Positions 1-8,179 of a stretch of DNA of 32,272 nucleotides are shown here, one piece after another. Numbering within the stretch: the first letter of the stretch is position 1; every line of letters begins with the position of its first letter. The notes below the pieces were generated by a model, which saw only the letters and a program-made list of their open reading frames with translations, was not told where the DNA came from and searched no databases. This stretch comes from an uncultured Clostridia bacterium (lineage in GTDB: Bacteria; Bacillota; Clostridia; TANB77; CAG-508), in NCBI GenBank assembly GCA_947626205.1, contig CANQRO010000004.1, forward strand, positions 1 to 32,272. The letters are read 5' to 3'. Both the position numbers and the translations under genes were made by a program.

Positions 1-77
1 TGGAGCCACTTCTCAGATTCGAACTGAGGACCCCCGCATTACAAGTGCGGTGCTCTGGCCAACTGAGCTAAAGTGGC
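1..77 (-). tRNA. tRNA-Thr (anticodon TGT)
   Basis: Read on the minus strand this is a full cloverleaf. The acceptor GCCACTT pairs with AAGTGGC, the D-arm has GCTCAGTTGG, the anticodon loop is CTTGTAA (TGT), the T-loop is TTCGAAT, and a discriminator T is followed by an encoded CCA at positions 1-3. It is the downstream-most of three minus-strand tRNA genes in tandem, and it ends at the window edge. Confidence 0.95.
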
Positions 78-81
78 TTAT

Positions 82-156
82 TGGTGACCCCGACGGGAAT
101 CGAACCCATGTCTCCGCCGTGAAAGGGCGATGTCTTAACCGCTTGACCACGGGGCC
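82..156 (-). tRNA. tRNA-Glu (anticodon TTC)
   Basis: Minus-strand cloverleaf. The acceptor GGCCCCG pairs with CGGGGTC (one G-U), the anticodon loop is CTTTCAC (TTC), the T-loop is TTCGATT, and CCA is encoded at 82-84. It lies four bases upstream of tRNA-Thr in the same orientation, so the two are probably cotranscribed. Confidence 0.95.
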
Positions 157-187
157 ATTTAAAAGAATACATAAGAATGTATTCTTT

Positions 188-263
188 TGGTGAGCCATCG
201 CAGACTCGAACTGCGGACAACTTGATTAAAAGTCAAGTGCTCTACCACCTGAGCTAATGGCCC
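188..263 (-). tRNA. tRNA-Lys (anticodon TTT)
   Basis: Minus-strand cloverleaf. The acceptor GGGCCAT pairs with ATGGCTC (one G-U), the D-arm has GCTCAGGTGG, the anticodon loop is CTTTTAA (TTT), and CCA is encoded at 188-190. It is the first gene of the Lys-Glu-Thr tRNA cluster. Confidence 0.95.
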
Positions 264-377
264 GAAACGTACTTAAAAATTTAAGTACCTTAATATGTTA
301 CTACATTTTTGGCGTTCTGTCAATCATTTTTTTGTTTTTTTTCGTTTTTTTATTAATTTTTTTATTTTGTAGTAATT

Positions 378-563
378 TTATGCATTCAATGCTTTTATTA
401 ATTCATCTACATCTATGCCATGAACCATACATGCTTCTTCTATTGTTTCTGCTTGTGATGCTGGACATCCTAAACAATGCATTCCTGCATTTAATAAAAT
501 TTCTGCTTTTTCTGGTGCTTCTTCTAGTAGTTGACCTATTGTAGTTGTTTTTTCTATTTTCAT
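378..563 (-). CDS. DUF1858-family redox-disulfide protein
   Basis: A 61-residue protein matching the DUF1858 domain, also described as the hybrid-cluster-protein-associated redox-disulfide domain. It begins with a threonine-rich beta strand followed by IGQLLEEAPE and a conserved CLGCPAS motif near residues 30-36, a CxxC pair likely to form or exchange a disulfide. The C-terminal half is a short helical region ending DELIKALNA. An upstream GGAGGG fixes the start. The length is typical for stand-alone members. There is no hybrid cluster protein gene beside it. It sits between the tRNA cluster and a divergent type IV secretion operon. The family name is secure, but the partner is unknown. Confidence 0.85.
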   Translation of the reverse strand: MKIEKTTTIGQLLEEAPEKAEILLNAGMHCLGCPASQAETIEEACMVHGIDVDELIKALNA

Positions 564-623
564 TGTTTTCCCTCCTTTTTTAACTATTTTTACAATATTT
601 TATCACATTTATGCAAAAAAGTA

Positions 624-652
624 TAGACAAAATCATTTTTTTGTTGTATTAT
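624..652 (+). promoter_or_regulatory. Promoter of the VirD4-like operon
   Basis: TAGACA at 624-629, a 17-base spacer and TATTAT at 647-652 form a good sigma-A type promoter. It leaves a leader of roughly 180 bases before the virD4-like start at 844, with no gene in it. It is divergent from the DUF1858 gene. Confidence 0.6.
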
Positions 653-843
653 TATGTTTACTTGTTAGGTGGTGATTATTATTAAGCATTTAATTCATTT
701 ATTTTTTATCACTTTTTTCTTAGAAATTCTTACCGTTTTGTATTCTATTTATCTTTTATTTTATTTAAAGATTTTTCACAATTTACAAGGTTGGAAATTA
801 AATATGAAAAAACGTGGCTCATAATTTTGGAGGTCTTTTTATT

Positions 844-2562
844 ATGCGTTTTAAATCTTTTATTTTTCATGTAATTTTTATTTTATTATTTGTAATTATT
901 TCTTGCTTATTAGCTTATTACATATTTAATCCATTGTATCACTCTGAATCTGTTATTATTCCATATTCATTAAATCCATACGATATATGTACAACTTATC
1001 CAGATGCATGGAAAAAAATTAAATTTTATTTTGTGATAGTTCATATTATTTTTAGTATTTTATTTTCAAATATGATTTATCATATATTTTCTCGATTATT
1101 TCATTTTTCTCATAAGAAAAATAATAAAAAAAATAGTTCTCTTTATATTTCACAAAATCATACTTTAGCTTTAATCGCAGGAAAAAATGAAAATCAAAAT
1201 CTAATTGCTTTGCCAGAAAAAAGTTTATATCAAAATATTTTAGTTACTGGTACTATTGGAAGTGGTAAAACTTCTTCTTGCATGTATCCTTTTGCAAAAC
1301 AGTTAATTGGATATAATTCTTCAAATTTAGACTCGAAAATAGGTATGTTAATATTAGATGTAAAAGGTAATTTTTATAAAGAAATTATTCAATTTGCAAA
1401 TATGAGCAATAGGCTTTCTGATGTATTAATTATAGAATTAGGAGGTGATATAAAATATAACCCATTAGATAAACCTAATTTAAAGCCTGCTGTTATAGCC
1501 AATCGATTAAAAACTATATTAAGTTTATTTTCGCCAAATACTTCTGAATCCTACTGGCTAGATAAAGTAGAACAAATATTAACTGAAGCTATTAAATTAT
1601 GTAGGCTCTATAATAATGGATATGTTACTTTTTTGGAAATACATAAATTAGTAACCATTCATGATTATTATTTAGAAAAATTATCTGTATTGAAAGATTA
1701 TTTTTTAAAAGGCCTTTTTTCTAAGCATGATTGTTATAATGCAATTACTTCTATTGAATTTTTTGAGAAAGAATTTTACTCGCTAGATATTAGAACTTTA
1801 TCTATTCTTCAATCTGAAATTACACGTATTACAACTTATTTTGTCTCAGATTATGATGCAGTTCATACTTTTTGTCCTAAAAAAGAAGAAATCAATTTTT
1901 ATGGTTTTGATGATGTAATTTCAAACGGAAAAATAGTTGTATTAAATATGAATATAGCTGTATACAGAAATTTATCTAAAATTATTGCCACATATTTAAA
2001 ACTCGATTTTCAAAGTGAAGTTTTATCTCGATTAAATAATAATAGTTCTATTAAAAGTGTAGCTTTTATTTGTGATGAATTTCATGAATATTGCACTATT
2101 AGTGATGCAGATTTTTTCGCTCAGTCGCGTGAAGCAAAATGCATTAATATTGTAGCTACTCAAAGTTATTCCTCTCTATTACATGCTACAAATAATGAAC
2201 ATGCTACAAAAGTTATTATTCAGAATTTAATTAATAAGTTTTGGTTTAGAACAGATGATATTTACACTATTGAAGAAATTCAAAAACAAATTGGAAAAGA
2301 AGATCAAGTTAAAGTGTCAAAAACAATTTCAGAAAACGCAAAAAAATCTACATATAGTTCTCTTTTTAATTCTTTTTATTCTAACGATTCTAATTTATCC
2401 GAAAGTATTAATGAAGTAATTCATTATGATTTTATTTACGATACTAATTTTTTTACTCAAAAATTAGAAACTTTCAGCTGTTTATCGTTTTTATCTGATG
2501 GGAATAAAATTTTAAAACCTATGAAATTAAATCTATTACCATATTTCGTAAAATATTTTTAA
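844..2562 (+). CDS. VirD4/TraG-like type IV coupling ATPase
   Basis: A 572-residue membrane-anchored ATPase. Two hydrophobic segments near the N-terminus (about residues 5-30 and 62-82) are followed by a cytosolic domain with Walker A GTIGSGKT at 136-143, Walker B FICDE at 408-412 and a glutamine motif VATQ at 437-440, in the order seen in TrwB/VirD4 coupling proteins. Such proteins bring substrates to a type IV secretion channel. I chose ATG 844 because GGAGGT at 829-834 gives ideal spacing; an in-frame ATG at 814 has no ribosome site. It is followed after 11 bases by a pilin-like gene. No relaxase is nearby, so the substrate (DNA or protein) is unknown. It is somewhat short at the C-terminus compared with conjugative TraG proteins. 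Confidence 0.85.
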   Translation: MRFKSFIFHVIFILLFVIISCLLAYYIFNPLYHSESVIIPYSLNPYDICTTYPDAWKKIKFYFVIVHIIFSILFSNMIYHIFSRLFHFSHKKNNKKNSSLYISQNHTLALIAGKNENQNLIALPEKSLYQNILVTGTIGSGKTSSCMYPFAKQLIGYNSSNLDSKIGMLILDVKGNFYKEIIQFANMSNRLSDVLIIELGGDIKYNPLDKPNLKPAVIANRLKTILSLFSPNTSESYWLDKVEQILTEAIKLCRLYNNGYVTFLEIHKLVTIHDYYLEKLSVLKDYFLKGLFSKHDCYNAITSIEFFEKEFYSLDIRTLSILQSEITRITTYFVSDYDAVHTFCPKKEEINFYGFDDVISNGKIVVLNMNIAVYRNLSKIIATYLKLDFQSEVLSRLNNNSSIKSVAFICDEFHEYCTISDADFFAQSREAKCINIVATQSYSSLLHATNNEHATKVIIQNLINKFWFRTDDIYTIEEIQKQIGKEDQVKVSKTISENAKKSTYSSLFNSFYSNDSNLSESINEVIHYDFIYDTNFFTQKLETFSCLSFLSDGNKILKPMKLNLLPYFVKYF

Positions 2563-2573
2563 GGAGGTATATT

Positions 2574-2897
2574 ATGAGTTTAAAAAAATTTATAATTTTA
2601 TTTTGTATTATTTTATTTTTAGTATTTTTTTGTATTTCTAGTAATTGTTATGCGGCAGATTCAAAATTAGTAAATACATTAAAAAAAGCTTTTGAACAAA
2701 TTGAATCTTGGCTTTTAAAACTAGCTACTCCTGCTGCCGCCGTTGCAGTGGGTAGCGGTTTGTTTATGCAAAAATTTAGTTTTGGTGATGAAGAAAGAAT
2801 TAGAACTGGTAAAAAAGTTGTTAAAGGTTCTTTGTTTGCATATGCTTTCATATTAGCTTTAGATTTAATTTTATCAACTATCGAATCTTTAATTTAG
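2574..2897 (+). CDS. VirB2/TrbC-like small membrane protein (putative pilin)
   Basis: A 107-residue protein with a classic signal peptide: positive MSLKK, a hydrophobic core, and a probable cleavage after CYA near residue 27. Two further hydrophobic helices follow, separated by a basic loop (DEERIRTGKKVVKG). Signal peptide plus two helices is the layout of VirB2/TrbC pilins, which form a type IV secretion pilus or channel. A strong AGGAGG lies 8 bases upstream of ATG. It stands between the coupling ATPase and the VirB6-like protein with very short gaps, clearly one operon. The assignment rests on topology and context rather than on a diagnostic motif. Confidence 0.6.
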   Translation: MSLKKFIILFCIILFLVFFCISSNCYAADSKLVNTLKKAFEQIESWLLKLATPAAAVAVGSGLFMQKFSFGDEERIRTGKKVVKGSLFAYAFILALDLILSTIESLI

Positions 2898-2912
2898 TAG
2901 GAGGGATTACTT

Positions 2913-3797
2913 TTGGAAGAAGAAATTAATATGGCATCTATTATGATTGATTCTATAAATTCTATTTTTTCTACTCTCTTTAGTTCTGTCGATACATCTT
3001 TATATTCATTGTTAGATGAAATAACTTTTATAGATTCTGATATTTTAAATACTCCTCATTTTAGTAGTATTTTTGGGACTTCATCTTCTAATGGAATTTT
3101 ATTAATTGCAAATTCATTGGTCATAGGATTTTTATTATATTATGCAATTAAACATTTATTATCTTATTTTACTATTACACAAGAAGTAGATCGCCCTGCT
3201 AGCTTTATTTTTAAATTAATAATTTTTGGAATTTTTATGAATACTTCTTTTTTTATTTGTGAAAGAATTATATTTTTTAGTTCCATTATCGGATCACTTA
3301 TTCAAGATTTAGGATTACATTTATTTTCAACCACGATATCTTTTTCAAATTTATTTGATAAAATTCAATCTATTATTATTATAGAACAAAATTCATTTAA
3401 TCTTTTTTCTATTGATGGTATTTTAAAAAGTTTTCTTTCTGTAAGTTTTATAAATTTGGCTTTTTCATATTCCATACGATATATTTTATTAAAAGTATTT
3501 GTATTAATTTCACCATTTGCATTTTTATCTTTATGCACGAGTTCTACATCTTATTTTTTTAAAGCTTGGTTTAAATGTTTTTTATCACTATTAATAATTC
3601 AAATATTAGTATCTCTTATTTTAATAATAACGTTTTCTATAGACTTTAATCCTACAAATACTTTATCTAAATTTTTAATTTGTGGTGCTATTTTTGCTTT
3701 ATTAAAAGCAAACCATTTAGTTAGAGAATTTATAGGCGGTGTATCTACTGATTTTTCAAGTGGCTTTTCTAATATTACTTCTATGATTCGTTCTTAA
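2913..3797 (+). CDS. VirB6/TrbL-like polytopic membrane protein
   Basis: A 294-residue hydrophobic protein with about six membrane segments and an amphipathic N-terminal region. The C-terminal tail is glycine/serine-rich (EFIGGVSTDFSSGF). It resembles the VirB6/TrbL inner-membrane subunit of type IV secretion systems, and its place directly after a coupling ATPase and pilin-like gene supports this. I place the start at TTG 2913, which lies 8 bases after AGGAGG at 2899-2904; ATG 2931 is also in frame but would be too far away. There are no enzymatic motifs. Functional naming is by topology and neighbourhood only. Confidence 0.6.
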   Translation: MEEEINMASIMIDSINSIFSTLFSSVDTSLYSLLDEITFIDSDILNTPHFSSIFGTSSSNGILLIANSLVIGFLLYYAIKHLLSYFTITQEVDRPASFIFKLIIFGIFMNTSFFICERIIFFSSIIGSLIQDLGLHLFSTTISFSNLFDKIQSIIIIEQNSFNLFSIDGILKSFLSVSFINLAFSYSIRYILLKVFVLISPFAFLSLCTSSTSYFFKAWFKCFLSLLIIQILVSLILIITFSIDFNPTNTLSKFLICGAIFALLKANHLVREFIGGVSTDFSSGFSNITSMIRS

Positions 3798-4044
3798 TTA
3801 TAATAATATATTAATTAGCTATTATTAATTATTATAATTATTTAACTATTAGTATTAAGTATTAAGTACTAAGTATTAATTATTAATTATTAATTATTAA
3901 TTTTTAATTTTTAACTATTAATTTTTAATTATCATTGATTATTATTATTTATTTTATTTATTATTTTTTAATTATTATTTTTTATTATTTAATTATCTTA
4001 ATTATTATTTTTTTAATTATAATAAAAAATAGATAGGAGGTTAT
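3798..4044. repeat. A+T-only intergenic tract with heptamer tandem repeat
   Basis: Almost no G or C occurs in these 247 bases. At 3854-3930 there are eleven consecutive 7-base units of the form ATTAAGT, ATTAATT or TTTAATT, followed by less regular TTATT-type sequence. It separates the VirB6-like gene from the PrgI-like gene. I see no ORF and no strong terminator stem in it. A ribosome site (AGGAGG) for the next gene follows at its right end. Confidence 0.85.
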
Positions 4045-4323
4045 ATGAAATTTATTTTTCCTCAAAATTATAATTTAAATAGTAAATTATTTGGTATGTT
4101 TGATTATTCTACTGTTATTTTTAATATTTTATGGGGTTTATTTATTTTTTGTTTAATTAATTTAATTTTTAATAATGTAACTATTAAAATATTTCTTTTT
4201 ATTACTTTATATTTTCCTATTTTTATGTTTAGTTTGATTGGTTTTAATCATGAAAATATTTTATATGTTTTATATTATATTGCAAAATATCTTTTTAAGC
4301 CTAAAGTATATTTATATAAATAA
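4045..4323 (+). CDS. PrgI/VirB3-like small membrane protein
   Basis: A 92-residue protein with a short N-terminal soluble stretch (MKFIFPQNYN), two closely spaced membrane segments at about residues 24-66, and a basic aromatic C-terminus ending KPKVYLYK. This layout matches PrgI-family proteins of Gram-positive type IV secretion clusters, which occupy the VirB3 position and are usually encoded immediately before virB4. Here the VirB4 gene is instead in a separate minus-strand operon 8 kb away. AGGAGG lies just upstream of ATG. It ends the plus-strand secretion operon, before a strong hairpin terminator. Family assignment is moderate because the protein is small and hydrophobic. Confidence 0.6.
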   Translation: MKFIFPQNYNLNSKLFGMFDYSTVIFNILWGLFIFCLINLIFNNVTIKIFLFITLYFPIFMFSLIGFNHENILYVLYYIAKYLFKPKVYLYK

Positions 4324-4337
4324 TCTTATTAATAATA

Positions 4338-4386
4338 AACCTAAAAATTATTTAATATTTATTTTTTATTAAATAACTTTTAGGTT
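4338..4386. terminator. Bidirectional terminator
   Basis: Arms at 4338-4356 and 4368-4386 are inverted copies with 18 of 19 positions matching, around an 11-base T-rich loop. It lies between the convergent PrgI-like gene and the glucosyltransferase gene and can serve both. Confidence 0.75.
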
Positions 4387-4393
4387 CTTTATT

Positions 4394-5888
4394 TTAGTAT
4401 ACATATAAATGCATTGTATTATCTATTAATATTATTTGTCCTTCGTTAAAAGCGTTCCAACTTTTATCTTTAAAATATTTATTATATATTTCCTTAGTTC
4501 CTGAAATTTGCGTAAATTTTCGTTTAAAATAATATTCTAAATAGCATTTCCTACTCCATTCCGTGTACATAACTTTTAAATTAGTTTCTCCTATAACTTT
4601 TATATTATCATATGATTTTTGCATCTGATAACTAGGATAGAACGCTATTTTTTCTATTTTCTTCCCTGTTTCTGTTTCATACATTTTTACTTTTTCTTCA
4701 ATTTGCAAAAATTGATTATAGTCCATATAATTTACTATATATCTATCATTTATTATTTGTTGAAAACTTATATATTGTATGCTAAGATATAATATCAAAA
4801 TACCTACTAATACTGATTTACTTATATCTTTTATCTTTACATTCATGCATATATATGCCACTAGTAAACCAATTAGAGAACTAAATGCAAATGTACTTCT
4901 TGGCACAAAAGATATTGAATCTGTACTTAATAACATTTGTGGTAATATTGTTACCGTAATCGTTAATATTATTATATATGGTATTCCTAATATTAACCAA
5001 ACTTTTTTCGATTTTTTTTCTTTTTGATTTAATATGCTAATTATACCTATGATTATTATTGCAAGCAATATTAAAATAAATAAATATTTAGGCAGAATAT
5101 TATACGTATTTTTTACCATTTCTTGCATTCCCATAATAATTTTTTCTACAGATTTTATAATATTATATTCTGAATTCATTCTAGGATTTATAAATATCTT
5201 TTTAGCCCATAAGTAATTTATTAAAGCTGGCCCTCCATAACATACTGCAGTTGCTATATTATTTATAATAAAACTTTTTATATTTTTTGTATATTTAATA
5301 ATGTAAATAGCACTTAATGCTACAAATATTGCTACCGTCCCTTGGTACGCAAAGTTTGCAATAATCATATATATAAATGATAATATTATTGATTTTTTAT
5401 TTCCTTTAAAAAATTTTACTATTGATTCCAATGCTAATATACAGCATAATACAGATAAAATTAATATTCCTTTTTCCAAAAACAGATACAATTCTATTGA
5501 AAATATATTTAATACTATTAATATGGATGATAATATAGCTAATATTTTTATATCTATATCATTTTTTAAAATTGTATATAGCTTATATATTGCAAGTACT
5601 GTAAATATAAATGATAATATAAAAGATATAAAGTATATTGTACTATTATTTAATGACATTATTACGCATAAGGAATATGAGAATGCTGTTATCATTCTAC
5701 CGAGATCTAATAAAGTGCTGTATTATTAGTTGAGGTTCAGTCGTAAACATAAAGTAAGTATCTAATGCATATTCCATTTTAATAAGTGTTCCTAAAAATG
5801 CTATTGTAATTAGTATAAATAAGCAAAAGGTTTTATTTATATTTATTTTTTTCATCCTGCTCACTTTTGTTAGTACTAGTTCTAACAT
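4394..5888 (-). CDS. GtrII-family membrane glucosyltransferase, interrupted by a +1 shift at a CGG codon
   Basis: Two overlapping reading frames form one gene. The first (5888 to the TAG at 5697-5699) encodes the N-terminal membrane helix and an LDTYF acidic loop. The second (5695-4394) encodes about ten further membrane helices and a soluble tail. Skipping C at position 5702 joins them as RSGRMITAF, restoring the Gly-Arg expected after the first loop of GtrII proteins and giving about 497 residues, a normal family length. GtrII proteins transfer glucose from a lipid carrier to surface polymers. The second frame has no ribosome site of its own. The last zero-frame codon before the shift is CGG, followed at once by TAG. 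It may be a pseudogene, a sequencing error or a frameshifted gene. AAAGGA precedes ATG 5888. Confidence 0.75.
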
Positions 5889-5937
5889 ATTTTCCTTTCT
5901 AATTTAACTTTTTATTTTTCTCTATTTAATATATTAT

Positions 5938-5956
5938 GTATTCATTATATGAATAC
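5938..5956. promoter_or_regulatory. Palindrome over the -10 box (possible operator)
   Basis: GTATTCA (5938-5944), five bases, TGAATAC (5950-5956): a perfect 7-base inverted repeat centred on the -10 box of the gtrII-like promoter. The position suits a repressor site that would silence an otherwise very strong promoter. No regulator gene is adjacent. Confidence 0.5.
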
Positions 5957-5972
5957 TAATAATATCTGTCAA
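5944..5972 (-). promoter_or_regulatory. Perfect consensus promoter of the gtrII-like gene
   Basis: On the minus strand TTGACA (5967-5972), exactly 17 bases, and TATAAT (5944-5949). Both hexamers match consensus fully, which is the best promoter in the window. It drives the glucosyltransferase gene starting at 5888. Confidence 0.85.
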
Positions 5973-6006
5973 GTATTTACATTTATAAATAATTTCTTTC
6001 TTTTTA

Positions 6007-6035
6007 TTGTATTTACTACTTTAAAATGATATAAT
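6007..6035 (+). promoter_or_regulatory. Promoter of dnaD-dnaC
   Basis: TTGTAT at 6007-6012, a 17-base spacer, and TATAAT at 6030-6035. It lies 50 bases before the dnaD-like start, with AAGGAG in between. Confidence 0.7.
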
Positions 6036-6084
6036 TTGATAAAATAATTTATTAGATAAAATTTATATAAGGAGAGATTGCTTT

Positions 6085-7053
6085 ATGAAATTAGAACAAC
6101 CTGATGTTTCTATGCTTTTTTCTAATACGGAAATTTCAGATGTTTTCTTTACAGAATATTTATCACAAGCTAGTGGTGATTTTGTAAAGGTTTATTTATA
6201 TATTGTTTTTTTGTCTAAATATGGAAAAGATATTAAATTAAATGACTTATCTAAAAAGCTCTCGCTTCCTTTAAAAACGATTCAAGATGCTTTAAAGTAT
6301 TGGGAGGATTTTGGTGTTATTACTAAAAAAAATACAGGATATATTGTTAACAATCTTCAAGAAATAGAACTTCATAAATTATATAAACCAAAATTATCTT
6401 CTATTTCTAATACTGAAAAAAACTTACAAAATCAATATCGTGCAAAAGCTATTGAAGCTATAAATACTTCTTTTTTCCAAGGCATAATGTCGCCATCTTG
6501 GTATAATGATATTGATTTATGGTTTAAGAAATACGGATTTGATGAACAAGTTATGCTTGCTTTATTTCGTTATTGTTTTGAACGTTCTGCTTTACATAGA
6601 AATTATATTCAAACAGTTGCTGAGGCTTGGGCAAAAAACAATATTCACACTTTTTCTGATTTAGATTTGTATTATGAAAAGCAAGAAAAATTTAATGTAT
6701 TAAAGAAAACTATTTCTAAAAAATTAGGTTTAAGTCGTTTATTAACTCAATATGAAGAAGCATATATAGAAAAATGGACCGTTGATTTTGGTTATAGTCT
6801 TGATGTTATTGAACTTGCTTTAAGAAAAACTACTTCAAAATCTAATTTTAGTTTTGATTATATAGATAAGATTTTATCAGATTGGCATGATCATAATTTA
6901 AAAACTCCTAATGAAATTGAAAAATTTTTATCTGATATGAAACAAAAAAATACATCTATAAAGAATTTGGAAAAGAAAAGTTTTCAAAACTATGAACAAA
7001 GGAAGTACAATAATTTTGATTCTCTTTATGCAAATACACAAAAGAAAGCTTAA
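6085..7053 (+). CDS. DnaD-like replication initiation protein
   Basis: A 322-residue DnaD-domain protein. An N-terminal winged-helix-like region (about 1-110, including LNDLSKKLSLP and a DFGVITKKNTGY wing) is followed by two DnaD/DnaB_2-type helical repeats. The first contains about 148-182 (FKKYGFDEQVMLALFRYCFER); the second ends with FDYIDKILSDWHDHNLKT near 280-300, the typical YxxxILxxW signature. DnaD proteins remodel origin DNA and help load the replicative helicase at oriC and restart forks. It starts at ATG after AAGGAG and is followed 26 bases later by dnaC, forming a helicase-loading pair. Both genes are transcribed towards oriC, head-on to the fork. Confidence 0.85.
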   Translation: MKLEQPDVSMLFSNTEISDVFFTEYLSQASGDFVKVYLYIVFLSKYGKDIKLNDLSKKLSLPLKTIQDALKYWEDFGVITKKNTGYIVNNLQEIELHKLYKPKLSSISNTEKNLQNQYRAKAIEAINTSFFQGIMSPSWYNDIDLWFKKYGFDEQVMLALFRYCFERSALHRNYIQTVAEAWAKNNIHTFSDLDLYYEKQEKFNVLKKTISKKLGLSRLLTQYEEAYIEKWTVDFGYSLDVIELALRKTTSKSNFSFDYIDKILSDWHDHNLKTPNEIEKFLSDMKQKNTSIKNLEKKSFQNYEQRKYNNFDSLYANTQKKA

Positions 7054-7079
7054 ATTAATTTAAAAGGAGTTATTATTAT

Positions 7080-8079
7080 ATGTCTAATGCTACTTTAAGG
7101 ATGTTATTAAAAGAATATGAACAAAAAAGATTATCACATATTTTAGAAGCAGAAAGAAAAAAAGAATTATTATATTCTGATAATTCTGATTTACAAAAAA
7201 TAGATGATGAATTGAATTCATTTGCAATAAGCACTGCAAAAGCTATACTTAGTCGGAGATAATAGTGTTCTTATAAGTGATTTGCAAAATAAAATGGAAA
7301 TATTAAAAAAAGAAAAGAATAAAATTTTAAAAAATCTTAATATTGATGATACTTATTTTGAACCTAAATTTGATTGTCCAATATGTAAAGATACAGGCTA
7401 TGTTCAAAATGGTAACATATATTCTATATGTAATTGTATGAAACAAAAATTATTCGATATTGAATATAATAAATCTAATATTGGAAATATTGAAAAAGAT
7501 AATTTTGATAATTTTAATGTAAATTTATATTCTGATAAAATTGATGAGGCGATGTATTCTTCTAATATATCTCCTAGAGATAATATTAAAAATATTAAAA
7601 ATATCGCTTTGGATTTTATAAAAAACTTTAATAATCCTGAGTCTAAAAACTTATTATTTATTGGAAATACTGGTCTCGGAAAAACTTTTTTATCAAATGC
7701 AATTGCTAATGAAATATTAAAACTAGGAAAAACCGTACTATATCAAACTGCACCTAATATGTTAGATACAATTATTAATTATAGATTTAATAAAGAATCT
7801 GATTCTAGTGTTTATCAAAACATTTTAGAAACTGATTTGTTAATTATTGATGATTTAGGAACTGAAACTTTAAATAGTATGAAATTCACTGAATTATTTA
7901 ATGTGATAAATTCTAGAATTTTAAATCAAAACCATCATATAACGAAAACTATTATTTCTACAAATTTATCTTTACAAGATTTAAGTCAAACTTATGATGA
8001 ACGTATTTTTTCTAGGTTTGTTGGATATTATGATATTTGTAGATTTTTTGGAGAAGATATTCGTTTTAAAAATAAATAA
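7080..8079 (+). CDS. dnaC: DnaC/DnaI-type helicase loader, interrupted by a +1 shift at a CGG codon
   Basis: The first frame (7080-7262) encodes the helical N-terminus typical of clostridial DnaC (MLLKEYEQKR ... STAKAILS). The second frame contains the zinc-finger-like CPICKDTGY ... CNC, an AAA+ domain with Walker A GNTGLGKT and Walker B LLIIDDLG, and a C-terminal arginine-finger region. Skipping C at 7254 turns AGT CGG AGA TAA into AGT GGA GAT AAT and gives one 332-residue protein of the usual clostridial DnaC length. The second frame has only a TTG with no good ribosome site. A helicase loader should be essential, so a dead gene is unlikely. ATG 7080 follows AAAAGGAG. Confidence 0.85.
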
Positions 8080-8111
8080 ACTTTTTCTTAATAATTAAAA
8101 ACTTTTTTCTT

Positions 8112-8147
8112 AAAAAAATCTCTTTAGTAATACTAAAGAGATTTTTT
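8112..8147. terminator. Bidirectional terminator between dnaC and gyrA
   Basis: AATCTCTTTAG (8117-8127), five-base loop, CTAAAGAGATT (8133-8143), with an A run on the left and a T run on the right. The stem is perfect and suits both convergent genes. Confidence 0.9.
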
Positions 8148-8179
8148 ATTGTATATTTATTTAATAATATAATAACATT

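Noticed and set aside
804..824. Six-codon leader ORF before the VirD4-like gene
   Set aside because: Too short to assess, with a poor ribosome site; no regulatory pattern of codons.
844..4323. Integrated conjugative element
   Set aside because: No integrase, relaxase, attachment repeats or composition change found, although tRNA genes are close by at 1-263.
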